Shown here piece by piece: positions 51,287 through 59,470 of a stretch of DNA of 64,000 nucleotides; the first letter of the stretch is position 1, and each line of letters starts with the position of its first letter. The notes beneath the pieces were generated by a model. It was given only the letters and a program-made list of their open reading frames with translations. It had not been told where the DNA came from and made no database searches. The DNA lies in contig CAJUPW010000002.1 of the NCBI GenBank assembly GCA_910588635.1, positions 1 to 64,000 of the forward strand, given 5' to 3'. Both the position numbers and the translations under genes were made by a program. The DNA comes from an uncultured Oscillospiraceae bacterium (GTDB lineage: Bacteria > Bacillota > Clostridia > Oscillospirales > Oscillospiraceae).

Positions 51287-53924
51287 TGCCGTACTTGCCG
51301 TCCTCCAGGGCAAAGAAGTCGTTGATGTCCTGGGTGGCACAGATGGCGGAGCCGCCGTAGCCCCGGATGATCTTGAAAATCTCCAGCACGAACTCCGCCG
51401 CCAGACGGTTGCTGTTTGCGCCGATCAGCTGCCAGCACTCGTCAATGAAAATAGCCTTCTCCTCGGTGCGGTTCTCCTTGGCCTTGTCCCAAACGTAGTC
51501 CAGGGCCACGAACATCCCCACCGTCAACAGGTCGCCGGTCAGCTCGGAGATGTCGAGCACCGTGTATTTGTTATCCAGGGACACATTGGTCTGCTGGTTA
51601 AAGGTGCGGGCGGAGCCATGGACCAGGCGGTTGATGATATTCGCCAGCCGCTTGGTGTCCGGAGACTCCTTTAGGGTGTCATAGAGGTCGCCCAGCACCG
51701 GCATGGTCCGGTAGTGGCTGGGATCGTCCGGGTCGTCCAGGGTGCTGTTTTCGTGGGTAATGCCCAGCTTGGCGTAGGTACGAATGAGGGCGTCGTCCAG
51801 AAGCTGCCGCTCCTCATGGGTCATGTCGGGAATGAGCAGGCTGAAAAAGATGTGGAGCCGCTGGATTTTCGCCGCCAACAGGGACTTCTCCACGCCGGGA
51901 CCGTCCAGCAGCTCGTCCACCGACTTGTCCACCTTGCGGATTTCCATGACGTTGATGCAGTTTTTGGAGGCCGGGGAAATCTGAATGAACTCCCCACCGA
52001 TGTTGGAGCAGGCCCGGTGGAACTCATGGCCCTTTAGCGGCGCCACGATGAACACCTGGATGCCTTTGCGCCGCATCCGGGTCGCCATGAGCTGCATGGT
52101 AAAGCTCTTGCCCGCGCCGCTGGTACCCAGAATGGCGATGTTGGCGTTCTTGTAGACCCTGGAATCGAAGATGTCCACGATAATCAGGGAGTTGTTGTGC
52201 TTGTTCACCCCCAGCAAAATCCCGTTATCATCACACATCTCATAGGAGGTAAAGGGGTAGCAGCTGGCTGCGCCCAGGGTGAGGACGTTGCGCTTGGAAC
52301 GCTCAAAGAGGTGTTTCTCCAGAGCCACCAGGGGCAGGGAAGACAAAAAAGCCTGCTCCTGACAGAAGGAACAGGTCTGCACGTCCATATCCTGACTGAG
52401 CAGCAGCTTCTTCATCTCCGCGCACTTCCACTCCAGGTCCTCCACATTGGCGGCGGTGATGGTGACCAGCAGATTGAGGTAGTAGAAATCCTCGTTGTTG
52501 CTCAGACCGTCCTTCAGCAGATAGCCGCTACGAATGGCCCCGTCCAGGTCGTCGAAGTCGGTGTTGGTGTCGCTAGTTTCCTTGATTTTGCTCCGATTGA
52601 TACGCAGCTGCTGGCCCAGCTTGCGGATCATTCGGTCCTTGGGCTGGCGGGTGAGGAACATATCCAGGTCAATGCCGTCCCCGGCGTTCACCAGCAGGGA
52701 CAGCCACCCGGCGGGCACCTGGGTCTTGTAGCCGCCGGAGGGCACCAGCAGATAGGCGTAGTACACACCGTCAATGCAGATATGCCGCCCGTGGGACAGG
52801 TCGATGTGGTTGGGGGCGTAGAACTCATTGACAGGGATGGCGTCCACAGGCCGCCCGGCGGTCAGGTACTCGGCCACCACCTGCTTGGCCCGCTCCTCAA
52901 AGGAACGCTCGTTGCTCTCCTGGCGGCAGAGGATGTGGTACAGCACCTCCGCCGTGGCCTCGCTTTCATTGTCGTGGTTCAGCACCACCGTATTGCCGCA
53001 TTGACGCAGGTAGTTGGCAGCGGTGCGGGCGGCGGTCTGGAGGGACGCGATAGCCTCCTCTTCCTCATGGCCCCGCTTGGTGCCGGGGAGCGGTTCATGC
53101 TCAAAGATCAGGAAGAATCGCCGGGTGATGGCCTCGCGGGAACCCAGCTGGCGGATCAGGCGCAGATAGTCCTCCTGAAGCATCCGGCAGTGGGGGTCGG
53201 TCTCCCGCTCCAGCTCCCGGCGCACCGCCTGCACATGGCGGTCAATGTCCGCCCGCTTGGTCAGCACCTTGAACTGCACCTTCACCGGCGCGATTTTCAG
53301 GTAGCTGATAAAGGAGTAGATGATGCTGCGCTGTTCCTGGGCGCTGCGCAGCAGGAAGTTGACCGGCACCACCTCCAGAATCTTCACATAGCGGTGGTCC
53401 CTGGTGTAGATGACGCCGTGCTTGATATTTTCCACCGGCACATAGTCCGCCAGCGGATTGAGGGGCTTTACCTCCGGGGCCAGGAAGGTCTTGAACCGGT
53501 CCACTTTCCGCTCCTTGAAATCCACCTCCAGCCGGTTCCGGCTTTTGGGTATCTCGCTGTCATCCTCCTCTTTCGGGACGCTGTGGCCCCAGCTGGGGAG
53601 CATACTCTTTTTCCCACGGTTTGCGCCGTCCCGATCCAGCGTCCGCCGGTTGCGAAGGAAGCTGAAAAACTGGAGGATGAACTCGGACAGGCTGCCGCCG
53701 CCAATGCCGATGAGGGCCACCAGCACCAGAGGCAGGGTGGTCAGGCACAGGACGATAATGCGGGTGGTGAGGGAAAAGGGCAGTTTTAAGACCGGCACCC
53801 CAGTCAAAGCACCCAGGATACCGGCCTCGATCACGTTGCGGGTCTTGAACATCCCGCCCATCAGCGTGCCGCCCTCAATGAAATTCGGTGGGATGATATA
53901 GCTATCCCGTTCTTCTTGACGCAT
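51198..53924 (-). CDS. virB4: PrgI-VirB4 fusion ATPase, C-terminally truncated
   Basis: The ATG at 53924 is just after AAGGAGGG. Residues 1-90 are a PrgI-like membrane part (YIIPPNF, two hydrophobic segments), fused to a VirB4/TraE ATPase. Walker A is GTSGAGKS (~600) and Walker B FIDECW (~825), with ATQD. VirB4 drives pilus or translocation in type IV secretion. After EDGKYGK the product reads 21 foreign residues and stops at 51198, so the terminal part of VirB4 is missing and the frame runs over the remnant of another gene. Conjugation is probably lost. Confidence 0.9.
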   Translation of the reverse strand: MRQEERDSYIIPPNFIEGGTLMGGMFKTRNVIEAGILGALTGVPVLKLPFSLTTRIIVLCLTTLPLVLVALIGIGGGSLSEFILQFFSFLRNRRTLDRDGANRGKKSMLPSWGHSVPKEEDDSEIPKSRNRLEVDFKERKVDRFKTFLAPEVKPLNPLADYVPVENIKHGVIYTRDHRYVKILEVVPVNFLLRSAQEQRSIIYSFISYLKIAPVKVQFKVLTKRADIDRHVQAVRRELERETDPHCRMLQEDYLRLIRQLGSREAITRRFFLIFEHEPLPGTKRGHEEEEAIASLQTAARTAANYLRQCGNTVVLNHDNESEATAEVLYHILCRQESNERSFEERAKQVVAEYLTAGRPVDAIPVNEFYAPNHIDLSHGRHICIDGVYYAYLLVPSGGYKTQVPAGWLSLLVNAGDGIDLDMFLTRQPKDRMIRKLGQQLRINRSKIKETSDTNTDFDDLDGAIRSGYLLKDGLSNNEDFYYLNLLVTITAANVEDLEWKCAEMKKLLLSQDMDVQTCSFCQEQAFLSSLPLVALEKHLFERSKRNVLTLGAASCYPFTSYEMCDDNGILLGVNKHNNSLIIVDIFDSRVYKNANIAILGTSGAGKSFTMQLMATRMRRKGIQVFIVAPLKGHEFHRACSNIGGEFIQISPASKNCINVMEIRKVDKSVDELLDGPGVEKSLLAAKIQRLHIFFSLLIPDMTHEERQLLDDALIRTYAKLGITHENSTLDDPDDPSHYRTMPVLGDLYDTLKESPDTKRLANIINRLVHGSARTFNQQTNVSLDNKYTVLDISELTGDLLTVGMFVALDYVWDKAKENRTEEKAIFIDECWQLIGANSNRLAAEFVLEIFKIIRGYGGSAICATQDINDFFALEDGKYGKRLRQALQPGRDHHQARQRRGAGREPDAV

Positions 53925-53933
53925 AGGCCCTCC

Positions 53934-55511
53934 TTATATCCGATCCTTGCGCTTGGGCGGGTCGGGAAGTTTTTTGATGATACGCTCGTGGTAGGCCACC
54001 GTATCGTCCGGAGCCTTGTAGGGCTTGCGCTCCACGGCGTCTTGGGCGTACTGCTTGTACCACTGTGTTCCGTCAGCGGTGACTACTTTGGTGTATTCAC
54101 CGGCGGGGGCGGTATACTGCTCCACATGGTACATTGCAAAGGAAAGTCCCTCGCTCGTCCCCGCCCCAGTTTCTACGCCTGTGATACGGCCCCGGCCAAT
54201 CTCTACGTCAGAGTAGACAGGGTTTTCCCGGCTTTCGATACCGGGGGCGGTATAGCCCATGTACGAGGCCAGGGACTGGGCGGCCATATCGCCGGTGATG
54301 CTGCCGGCCACCTCGCCACGGGCCACGGTGCCGATTACATCGTTGGCGAAACTGCCGCCGGAGGCCAGGGAATGGGAAAACACCATGCCGCCCAAGCTGG
54401 GCTGCGTCCCCGCACCTACCAGGAACCGATGGGTCTGCACCCGTTCGCTGGAGGCGGGGGTATGGGCTGTCTGCACCCGCTCCGTATGGGTCTGCGTATG
54501 CTGCCCATTGCCGGTGACCGCCGTATTTTCCACATGGACAGTTCCCTCCGTGCCGCCAGCAAATATGTTCTCGGTCTGGGGCGCATGGACGGTGCTCTCT
54601 CCGCCTGTCAGGATAACTCCCTTCGGGGGAGGCGTGAAATCAGCAGGACTACTCTCAGGCGGCGTATCCACAACCTGCGTCGCCGGATCAGCGGGGATAC
54701 TCTCAGGCGGTGCGCTGATAGGCTGCGGCGCCGGGTCTTCCGCAGGCATGGAGGCCGGGGGTTCGTTTCCGGTGAAGATGACCCCATCCTGGGGCGGCAT
54801 CCCGCCGGGCATGGGGGTGACAGGCGGAGCGTTCTCCAACGTGGCTGCCTGGGCCCCGGCTTCACCGCCGGTCTGGATCACATTGGGCTGGGGCGGTACT
54901 CCGGTTGGGGTACTATTCTCGGTATGAATGGTGGAGTTGCCCGCGTGTACCTCACTGTTGATATGGGCGTCAGCCGCCGTCTGCACGGCGGAGGCGCTGG
55001 AGGCCGCCGCCTGCTGCACCTGGTTTTGGGCGGTATGGACGGCGGAGGTCTGGGTGGTAGCGGTCCGGACCGCGCTGTTGGTAATGTGCCGGCCAGCCAT
55101 GCCAATCAAGCCGCCCTTGAAAAACCCGCTCATTCCAGAGGAACCGGATTTCCCTGCGGCACTGCTGCCGGTGGCAGAACCGGTGCGGCCCGCACCGCCC
55201 CCATGTCCGTGGCCCACTACCATTGTGACGGCCCGCATTGCGATCATGGCCTCGGCCAGCATGGAGCCGCCGGTGCGGCCCACATTGACCCCCAGTGTAG
55301 CCATAAAACTGTCGATCTTCTGCGACACCTTCAAAAAGGCCACCGCACACAAGAACCAGATCAGCACATTACCGGTGACCGCCTCTTTTCCGGACGCGGC
55401 TACCTGGGCTTCCACCTCGCTCTCGGTGAGGGCAAAGGCCGGAACGCAAAGCACCGAAATGAGCAGCGTCGCCAGAAACAGGGCGGTCAAAATACGTTTG
55501 GTTTTCTTCAT
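53934..55511 (-). CDS. Conjugation-block membrane protein with low-complexity repeat region
   Basis: The 525-residue protein has a signal peptide (MKKTKRILTALFLATLL, cut near AFA), one or two hydrophobic helices (VLIWFLCAVAFLKVSQ), a Gly/His/Ser patch (GHGHGGGAGRTG) and a ~250-residue Pro/Thr/Ala-rich region with repeats of VIxTG, TPPES and HTENxT. A C-terminal soluble part ends in KKLPDPPKRKDRI. Between VirB6 and VirB4 genes of clostridial elements a protein of this layout is usual, I believe a TrbL/VirB-associated protein; a firm family is not known to me. Confidence 0.65.
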   Translation of the reverse strand: MKKTKRILTALFLATLLISVLCVPAFALTESEVEAQVAASGKEAVTGNVLIWFLCAVAFLKVSQKIDSFMATLGVNVGRTGGSMLAEAMIAMRAVTMVVGHGHGGGAGRTGSATGSSAAGKSGSSGMSGFFKGGLIGMAGRHITNSAVRTATTQTSAVHTAQNQVQQAAASSASAVQTAADAHINSEVHAGNSTIHTENSTPTGVPPQPNVIQTGGEAGAQAATLENAPPVTPMPGGMPPQDGVIFTGNEPPASMPAEDPAPQPISAPPESIPADPATQVVDTPPESSPADFTPPPKGVILTGGESTVHAPQTENIFAGGTEGTVHVENTAVTGNGQHTQTHTERVQTAHTPASSERVQTHRFLVGAGTQPSLGGMVFSHSLASGGSFANDVIGTVARGEVAGSITGDMAAQSLASYMGYTAPGIESRENPVYSDVEIGRGRITGVETGAGTSEGLSFAMYHVEQYTAPAGEYTKVVTADGTQWYKQYAQDAVERKPYKAPDDTVAYHERIIKKLPDPPKRKDRI

Positions 55512-55526
55512 TAGGGTCTCCTTCCA

Positions 55527-56237
55527 TCAGAGCGACAGGGGATTGGCGATAAACGCGCCTACCATGCTGGTGAACAGTTTTAGACACCATGCGTTCATCA
55601 GCAGCAGGAAAATTTGTCCCGCGAACATCCGGCACCAGCTTTTGAAGATGTTGGATGTGGCCTGGGACGCCCCCATGGCAAAGGCCACAGGCGCGGTAAA
55701 GACCATCACGCCCAGCAGCACATACCGCTCCGCCGCCTCAAACAGCAGTTTTAAGTAGTTCCAGGCCAGAATGAGGAGCAGAATCAGCACGATTAGGGCC
55801 ACAGCTCCGTTGGCACACACACCGATGATGGTCAGCAGAACGGAATTGAAGTCCGCAAAACTCAGGTTGGGAAGTGTGGAGGTCAAGATCCAGTCGTAGG
55901 GCGTCCCGCCGATGTCCAGAGCCATATCCACGATTTGATCGGAGTAGTAGGCCAGGACGATAAACAGGATGGAGCGGATGCTCAGTTTTACCGGGTCCTC
56001 CGCCTCGCCGCCCCCGCCGATACCGAAGTTCTTGAACAGGTTCCAGACCCAAATCAGGAGGATCAGGCCGATTGCCAGCGCCACAAAGATGTCGTACATG
56101 GTATTTGCCGCCGGAAAGTACCGCAGGAACACGCTCAGGTCGCAGCCCAGTGCGCCCAAAACTGATGTGTTGATTAAGTCCAGGCCGTGCATGACTTGTT
56201 CCGCGATCCATTCGACGATGCCGTCTAAGATGCCCAT
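55527..56237 (-). CDS. VirB6/TrbL-like conjugation membrane protein
   Basis: This 236-residue polytopic protein has five or six membrane helices: MYDIFVALAIGLILLIWVWNLF, SIRSILFIVLAYYSD, LLTIIGVCANGAVALIVLIL and LLLMNAWCLKLFTSM. Such proteins (VirB6/TrbL) form the inner-membrane pore or platform of type IV systems. It lies 6 bases from the VirB2-like gene and 15 bases from the next, in one operon. Confidence 0.82.
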   Translation of the reverse strand: MGILDGIVEWIAEQVMHGLDLINTSVLGALGCDLSVFLRYFPAANTMYDIFVALAIGLILLIWVWNLFKNFGIGGGGEAEDPVKLSIRSILFIVLAYYSDQIVDMALDIGGTPYDWILTSTLPNLSFADFNSVLLTIIGVCANGAVALIVLILLLILAWNYLKLLFEAAERYVLLGVMVFTAPVAFAMGASQATSNIFKSWCRMFAGQIFLLLMNAWCLKLFTSMVGAFIANPLSL

Positions 56238-56243
56238 AGACGG

Positions 56244-56624
56244 TTACGGGGTCCACTGTCCGCCGGCGAAGAAGGGGGTGATGTAGGACATGATGAAGCC
56301 CAGGGAGTTGAGGATGATCCAGGTGATGACGATGCGCTTCAGCCAGGCTCTGGACTCGTCCACAGTTCGGCCCGACCGGGAGAAGTTCATCATCAGGAGT
56401 GCCACAGCCGCCGTCACAATGGCGGCGATGGTGGAGATGCCCAGAATTTTGGTATATACATCCTTCATTACATCGCTGGCCTTGGTCCACATATCGGTCG
56501 CCGCTGCCGCAGGCTGTGCGAGCAGTGTCATCATGCAGGTTCCAATGAAGCCGGTGTAAAGAATGCGCCCATAGTCCCGGTGCTTTTTCTGGGTCGTGTC
56601 GGGGAGCGTGCTTTTTCGGTTCAA
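56244..56624 (-). CDS. VirB2/TrbC-like pilin-type protein
   Basis: TTG 56624 with AGGAGG seven bases before gives 126 residues: basic lead, hydrophobic signal (TGFIGTCMMTLLAQPAAAA), then two more helices (ILGISTIAAIVTAAVALLMMN and IVITWIILNSLGFIMSYI). This is the TrbC/VirB2 plan. It is the first gene of the conjugation operon in this element. A two-hairpin leader lies in front. Confidence 0.75.
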   Translation of the reverse strand: MNRKSTLPDTTQKKHRDYGRILYTGFIGTCMMTLLAQPAAAATDMWTKASDVMKDVYTKILGISTIAAIVTAAVALLMMNFSRSGRTVDESRAWLKRIVITWIILNSLGFIMSYITPFFAGGQWTP

Positions 56625-56654
56625 TCAATTACCTCCTTTTTTGTCCCGGAAAAC

Positions 56655-56735
56655 GAAAACAGCGCCCATCCCGCTGGGCGCTGTCCTTTGCGGCGGGAGC
56701 ATGAAAAAAGACGCCCCTCGGCGTCCTCCCGCTGT
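56655..56735 (-). promoter_or_regulatory. Two-hairpin leader (attenuator) of the conjugation operon
   Basis: On the minus strand the leader first folds GACGCC/GGCGTC with six T after it, enclosed by GCGGGAG/CTCCCGC arms, and then ACAGCGCCCA/TGGGCGCTGT with T-rich sequence. Both lie between the presumed promoter (right of 56735) and the VirB2-like gene at 56624. They look like tandem terminators that must be passed. Confidence 0.65.
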
Positions 56736-56861
56736 CGTTTTCACTTGTGATTACAGTTTTGAGCATACTTAGTCTAACATATATGGATTCCCGTGTCAAT
56801 TTCAAAACCGTCTCAATTTTGTCTCAAATCCGTCCCAATTTTGTCTCACAGAAGTGTAAAA

Positions 56862-57401
56862 TTAAATTTCTGTCTCCTTATCGGGAAAAAAGTCGGCCAG
56901 CAATGCTAAAGAGTCTCTGGAGGAATAACCCCAGAGGATAGAACTTAAAGCCTCTACCGCTTGCTCACGTCTCCGATAGTAAGTAGCCCGGCTAATATCT
57001 CGGATGTGAGGCTGAAGCTGCTCAATAATCTCATTCACATTATCCAACTGCTGAGGGGACAAAAAGGTGTAGTACAGCAGCCAGTAGTAGGTCTCGCCGC
57101 TCTTATGACGGGTGCGCAGGAGATCCACCGCACTATTCAGCAGCTTGAGCATTTGATTGCTGCGCTCAATGCACCGGGCGTGGTTTTCAATTTTGGTGCC
57201 ACCCAGGTCAGCTCCCGCCAGATAGACGGACTCCAGAAAGTCGTCAATGGTGCTACCATACTCAATCTCAAACTCCTTCTTCAGCTGTTGAACGGACAGC
57301 TCCATGCTCCAGACCACATCTCGGTACTTTTTCAGCAGACGCCAGGTGTCATGGTAGCGGGAATCCTCCGCCACGGTCTTCTTTGTGCGCTTACCGGCCA
57401 T
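56862..57401 (-). CDS. Sigma-like/ArpU-type transcription regulator
   Basis: The start MAGKRTKKTVAED at 57401 has GGAGGAG eight bases upstream; the longer frame to 57575 is antisense. The 179 residues carry a helix-turn-helix in the last third (LQPHIRDISRATYYRRREQAVEALSSILWG), like the region-4-like domain of ArpU/phage late activators. The front part is helical (DFLESVYLAGADLGG, MLKLLNSAVDLLRTRHKSG). It is the third sigma-like protein of the element. Overlaps the radical SAM gene by 11 bases. Confidence 0.65.
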   Translation of the reverse strand: MAGKRTKKTVAEDSRYHDTWRLLKKYRDVVWSMELSVQQLKKEFEIEYGSTIDDFLESVYLAGADLGGTKIENHARCIERSNQMLKLLNSAVDLLRTRHKSGETYYWLLYYTFLSPQQLDNVNEIIEQLQPHIRDISRATYYRRREQAVEALSSILWGYSSRDSLALLADFFPDKETEI

Positions 57402-58293
57402 TTTTTGTTCTCCTCCTCGTATCGTTATAATTTTCCCAAGTACATGAATTGTGAACGGAACGGATATTGACCCAGCGGGCGAAGGCTTTCTGCTCGCTGG
57501 GCGGCTCCCCGCCATCGTAGTCCCGATAGGGCTGGGCAAAGGGCGTGATCCCCATCCTCTCCAGAGCCAGCACACGCTGGTGGGCTTCTAGTACATCCTG
57601 TACCAGCACATAGGACCAGAGCCGGGAGGGGGCTATCCCGGCCTCCCGGAGATAGGCGGCGGCCTGCTGAACAACCGGCAGCATGGCGCTGGTATCACAG
57701 GACAGACGTACAAACCGTATCCAGTGGAGACCAGCCAGCAGAGTGGCGGTCTCCGGGGTAATAAGCCGGGCGTCCAGCCCCTGGTTGAAGTCCACCCACA
57801 CCGGCTCGCCGCCCATACGCTCGATCTGCTCCAGGCCATGTCCAGAGGCCAGCACATTGTTGTCCAGAAAGATGATCTCCCGGCTGTCCGGGCGCTTGAT
57901 TTCCTCCCAGGTGGCCGCTGGATGGATATAACCCTCCTTGCGGGGGACGATACACCAGGGACAGTCGCGGATACAGCCACGGGTCAAAAAGCCGATGGCC
58001 CGCTTATAGTGCAGGTAGATGCTGTAGTCCGGTGGCATGGCTTCCACATCAGACGGCAGGCTGGTATAGTCCTTGTAGCCGGTCCCGCCGGTGATGATTT
58101 CATCCGCATCGATCACGGTGTCAAAGTCCGGGGTGAAGGTGAACACCTTGGACAGATACGCTCGGTCGTAGTGAGTAAAACCGTTCCACCACTCCACAAC
58201 ATCGCCGCGTGCCTTGTGCCAGGCCGACAGCCGCATGAGGGCCAGATTGGGGAATCCGCTGTGGCCGTCCACATCCACAAGGGCAATCTTCAT
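57391..58293 (-). CDS. Radical SAM-type protein of the element
   Basis: The 300-residue protein has an N-terminal cobalamin-like Rossmann part (IALVDVDGHSGFPNLALM), then a radical SAM domain with Cys107, Cys111 and Cys114 (RGCIRDCPWC, a CxxxCxxC iron-sulfur motif), LDNNVLASG, VWVDFNQGLDARLIT and a TIM-barrel end. Radical SAM proteins of this form are usual in clostridial conjugative elements; substrate unknown. The ATG at 58293 is 16 bases downstream of the RepA stop (58310). Confidence 0.8.
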   Translation of the reverse strand: MKIALVDVDGHSGFPNLALMRLSAWHKARGDVVEWWNGFTHYDRAYLSKVFTFTPDFDTVIDADEIITGGTGYKDYTSLPSDVEAMPPDYSIYLHYKRAIGFLTRGCIRDCPWCIVPRKEGYIHPAATWEEIKRPDSREIIFLDNNVLASGHGLEQIERMGGEPVWVDFNQGLDARLITPETATLLAGLHWIRFVRLSCDTSAMLPVVQQAAAYLREAGIAPSRLWSYVLVQDVLEAHQRVLALERMGITPFAQPYRDYDGGEPPSEQKAFARWVNIRSVHNSCTWENYNDTRRRTKNGR

Positions 58294-58309
58294 GTTCCCA
58301 CCCCCAACC

Positions 58310-59305
58310 CTAGGCCATATCGTGGCTGACCTGAGCGGTGTAATACTGGCCGATGGTCACCGGCGCGTTGTAGAGCGCCGAGAGGGTGTAGGCCCGGATG
58401 TTCGCCACCTGGGTGGTGTTTCGCTGCATGGCTTCCATGACGTACAGGATATGTTCCCGGTCCAGCTTCAGGAACCGGCTGCGAACGACTGCGGTGGGCA
58501 GATCCTCCTGGTTGACCCGTATGGTTTCCCGCCTGGTGCAGCAGACCTCCACCATCAGCTCCACATAACCGTCGATCAGGTCCGCATCGTAGGGGTATTC
58601 CCGGATCAGTTCACCGTAGCTGATGTTCTCATGGATCAACGCTCTGTAAGCGTCCATCTGATCCATCCTATCCTTGGCGCTCCTCTGACGGCGGCCTGGA
58701 GGCGGCGTGGGGGTAGGGGGATGGATAGATAGCTCAGTATCACTCAATTCAGTCTTATTCTTATCAGTCTTATTAGCGGCGGGTTTTCCGCAGTCTGGAC
58801 TGCGGCTTTCCAGAAGTGCAGACTTCGGAATTTCAGAAGTCAAGACATCGGACACGCCCAGAAGTCCAGACTTCGGTATTTCAGAAGTCTGCTCTGGCGG
58901 CGCTCCTGGAGCTGGGGCGGGCATACATTTTTCGGGGTCTGGCGGTAGAGTAAAGTTTTTGACATAGATCCGCGTCGGTTTACCCTGTCCCTGCTTGCGG
59001 CGCTCAATCAGGCCGATGCCGCCGGATTTGTCCAGCTCTTTGAACAGCCGGACAGCCTTATCCTTGCCGCAGCCCAGCATAGCCAGCGCGTCCTCCAGCG
59101 TGAAGTAGATATATACCCGGCCCTCGCTGTCCAGCCAGCCATTGCGGACAGACAGGCCCATGCGGTCCAGCATCAGGCCGTACAGCACCTTGGCTTCCAT
59201 GGACACGTTCTTGTAACGCTGGTCTGTAAGTAAAACTTTGGGGATGCGGTAAAAACTGTACTGTTCGGCTTCGCTGCCGTAGAAATACGCTAATTCCAGC
59301 GACAT
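58310..59305 (-). CDS. repA: RepA_N-type replication initiator (DUF6017 at C-terminus)
   Basis: The 331-residue protein has a RepA_N winged-helix start: YSFYRIPKVLLTDQRYKN, VLYGLMLDRMGLSVRNGW, LEDALAMLGCGKDKAVRLFKELD and LIERRKQGQGKPTRIYVKNF. A disordered Ser/Pro/Lys part follows, then the C-terminal DUF6017-type part (YGELIREYPYDADLIDGYVELM). It should start replication at iterons, giving an extrachromosomal copy after excision. A hairpin with T-run precedes it. Its origin was not found. Confidence 0.85.
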   Translation of the reverse strand: MSLELAYFYGSEAEQYSFYRIPKVLLTDQRYKNVSMEAKVLYGLMLDRMGLSVRNGWLDSEGRVYIYFTLEDALAMLGCGKDKAVRLFKELDKSGGIGLIERRKQGQGKPTRIYVKNFTLPPDPEKCMPAPAPGAPPEQTSEIPKSGLLGVSDVLTSEIPKSALLESRSPDCGKPAANKTDKNKTELSDTELSIHPPTPTPPPGRRQRSAKDRMDQMDAYRALIHENISYGELIREYPYDADLIDGYVELMVEVCCTRRETIRVNQEDLPTAVVRSRFLKLDREHILYVMEAMQRNTTQVANIRAYTLSALYNAPVTIGQYYTAQVSHDMA

Positions 59306-59340
59306 TTTGCCGACCTCCTTTTCTTTGCATTGAGAAGCAA

Positions 59341-59379
59341 AAACGCCCTGGCTGCTTTGTCAGCTGCCAAGGCGTTGTG
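59341..59379 (-). terminator. Attenuator-like hairpin in the repA leader
   Basis: On the minus strand AACGCCTTGGC and GCCAGGGCGTT pair and a T-run follows, before the repA start at 59305. On the plus strand the same DNA is in front of the recombinase promoter. It may limit repA expression. Confidence 0.6.
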
Positions 59380-59406
59380 CATCTATACAATATATAACAA
59401 TCATAC

Positions 59407-59435
59407 TTTACATAGAGAATCCGTTATGATATAAA
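59407..59435 (+). promoter_or_regulatory. Candidate sigma-A promoter of the recombinase
   Basis: TTTACA (59407-59412) and TATAAA (59430-59435) are separated by 17 bases, with a start near 59442 and the GGAGG at 59458. A mother-cell sigma-E type -10 (CATACxxT) is weak here, so the sequence favours a vegetative promoter. Confidence 0.45.
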
Positions 59436-59470
59436 ATAGATATAACCATACCATAATGGAGGCGCTTAGG

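Noticed and set aside
52197..55514. Two very long plus-strand ORFs (over 500 codons each) opposite virB4 and its neighbour
   Set aside because: They mirror GC-rich codon bias of the true genes on the other strand; the minus-strand products have motifs (Walker A/B, signal peptide), these have none.
59447..59454. CATACCAT as a sigma-E -10 element for the recombinase
   Set aside because: Start of transcription would fall within or after the ribosome site, and the -35 match is poor.
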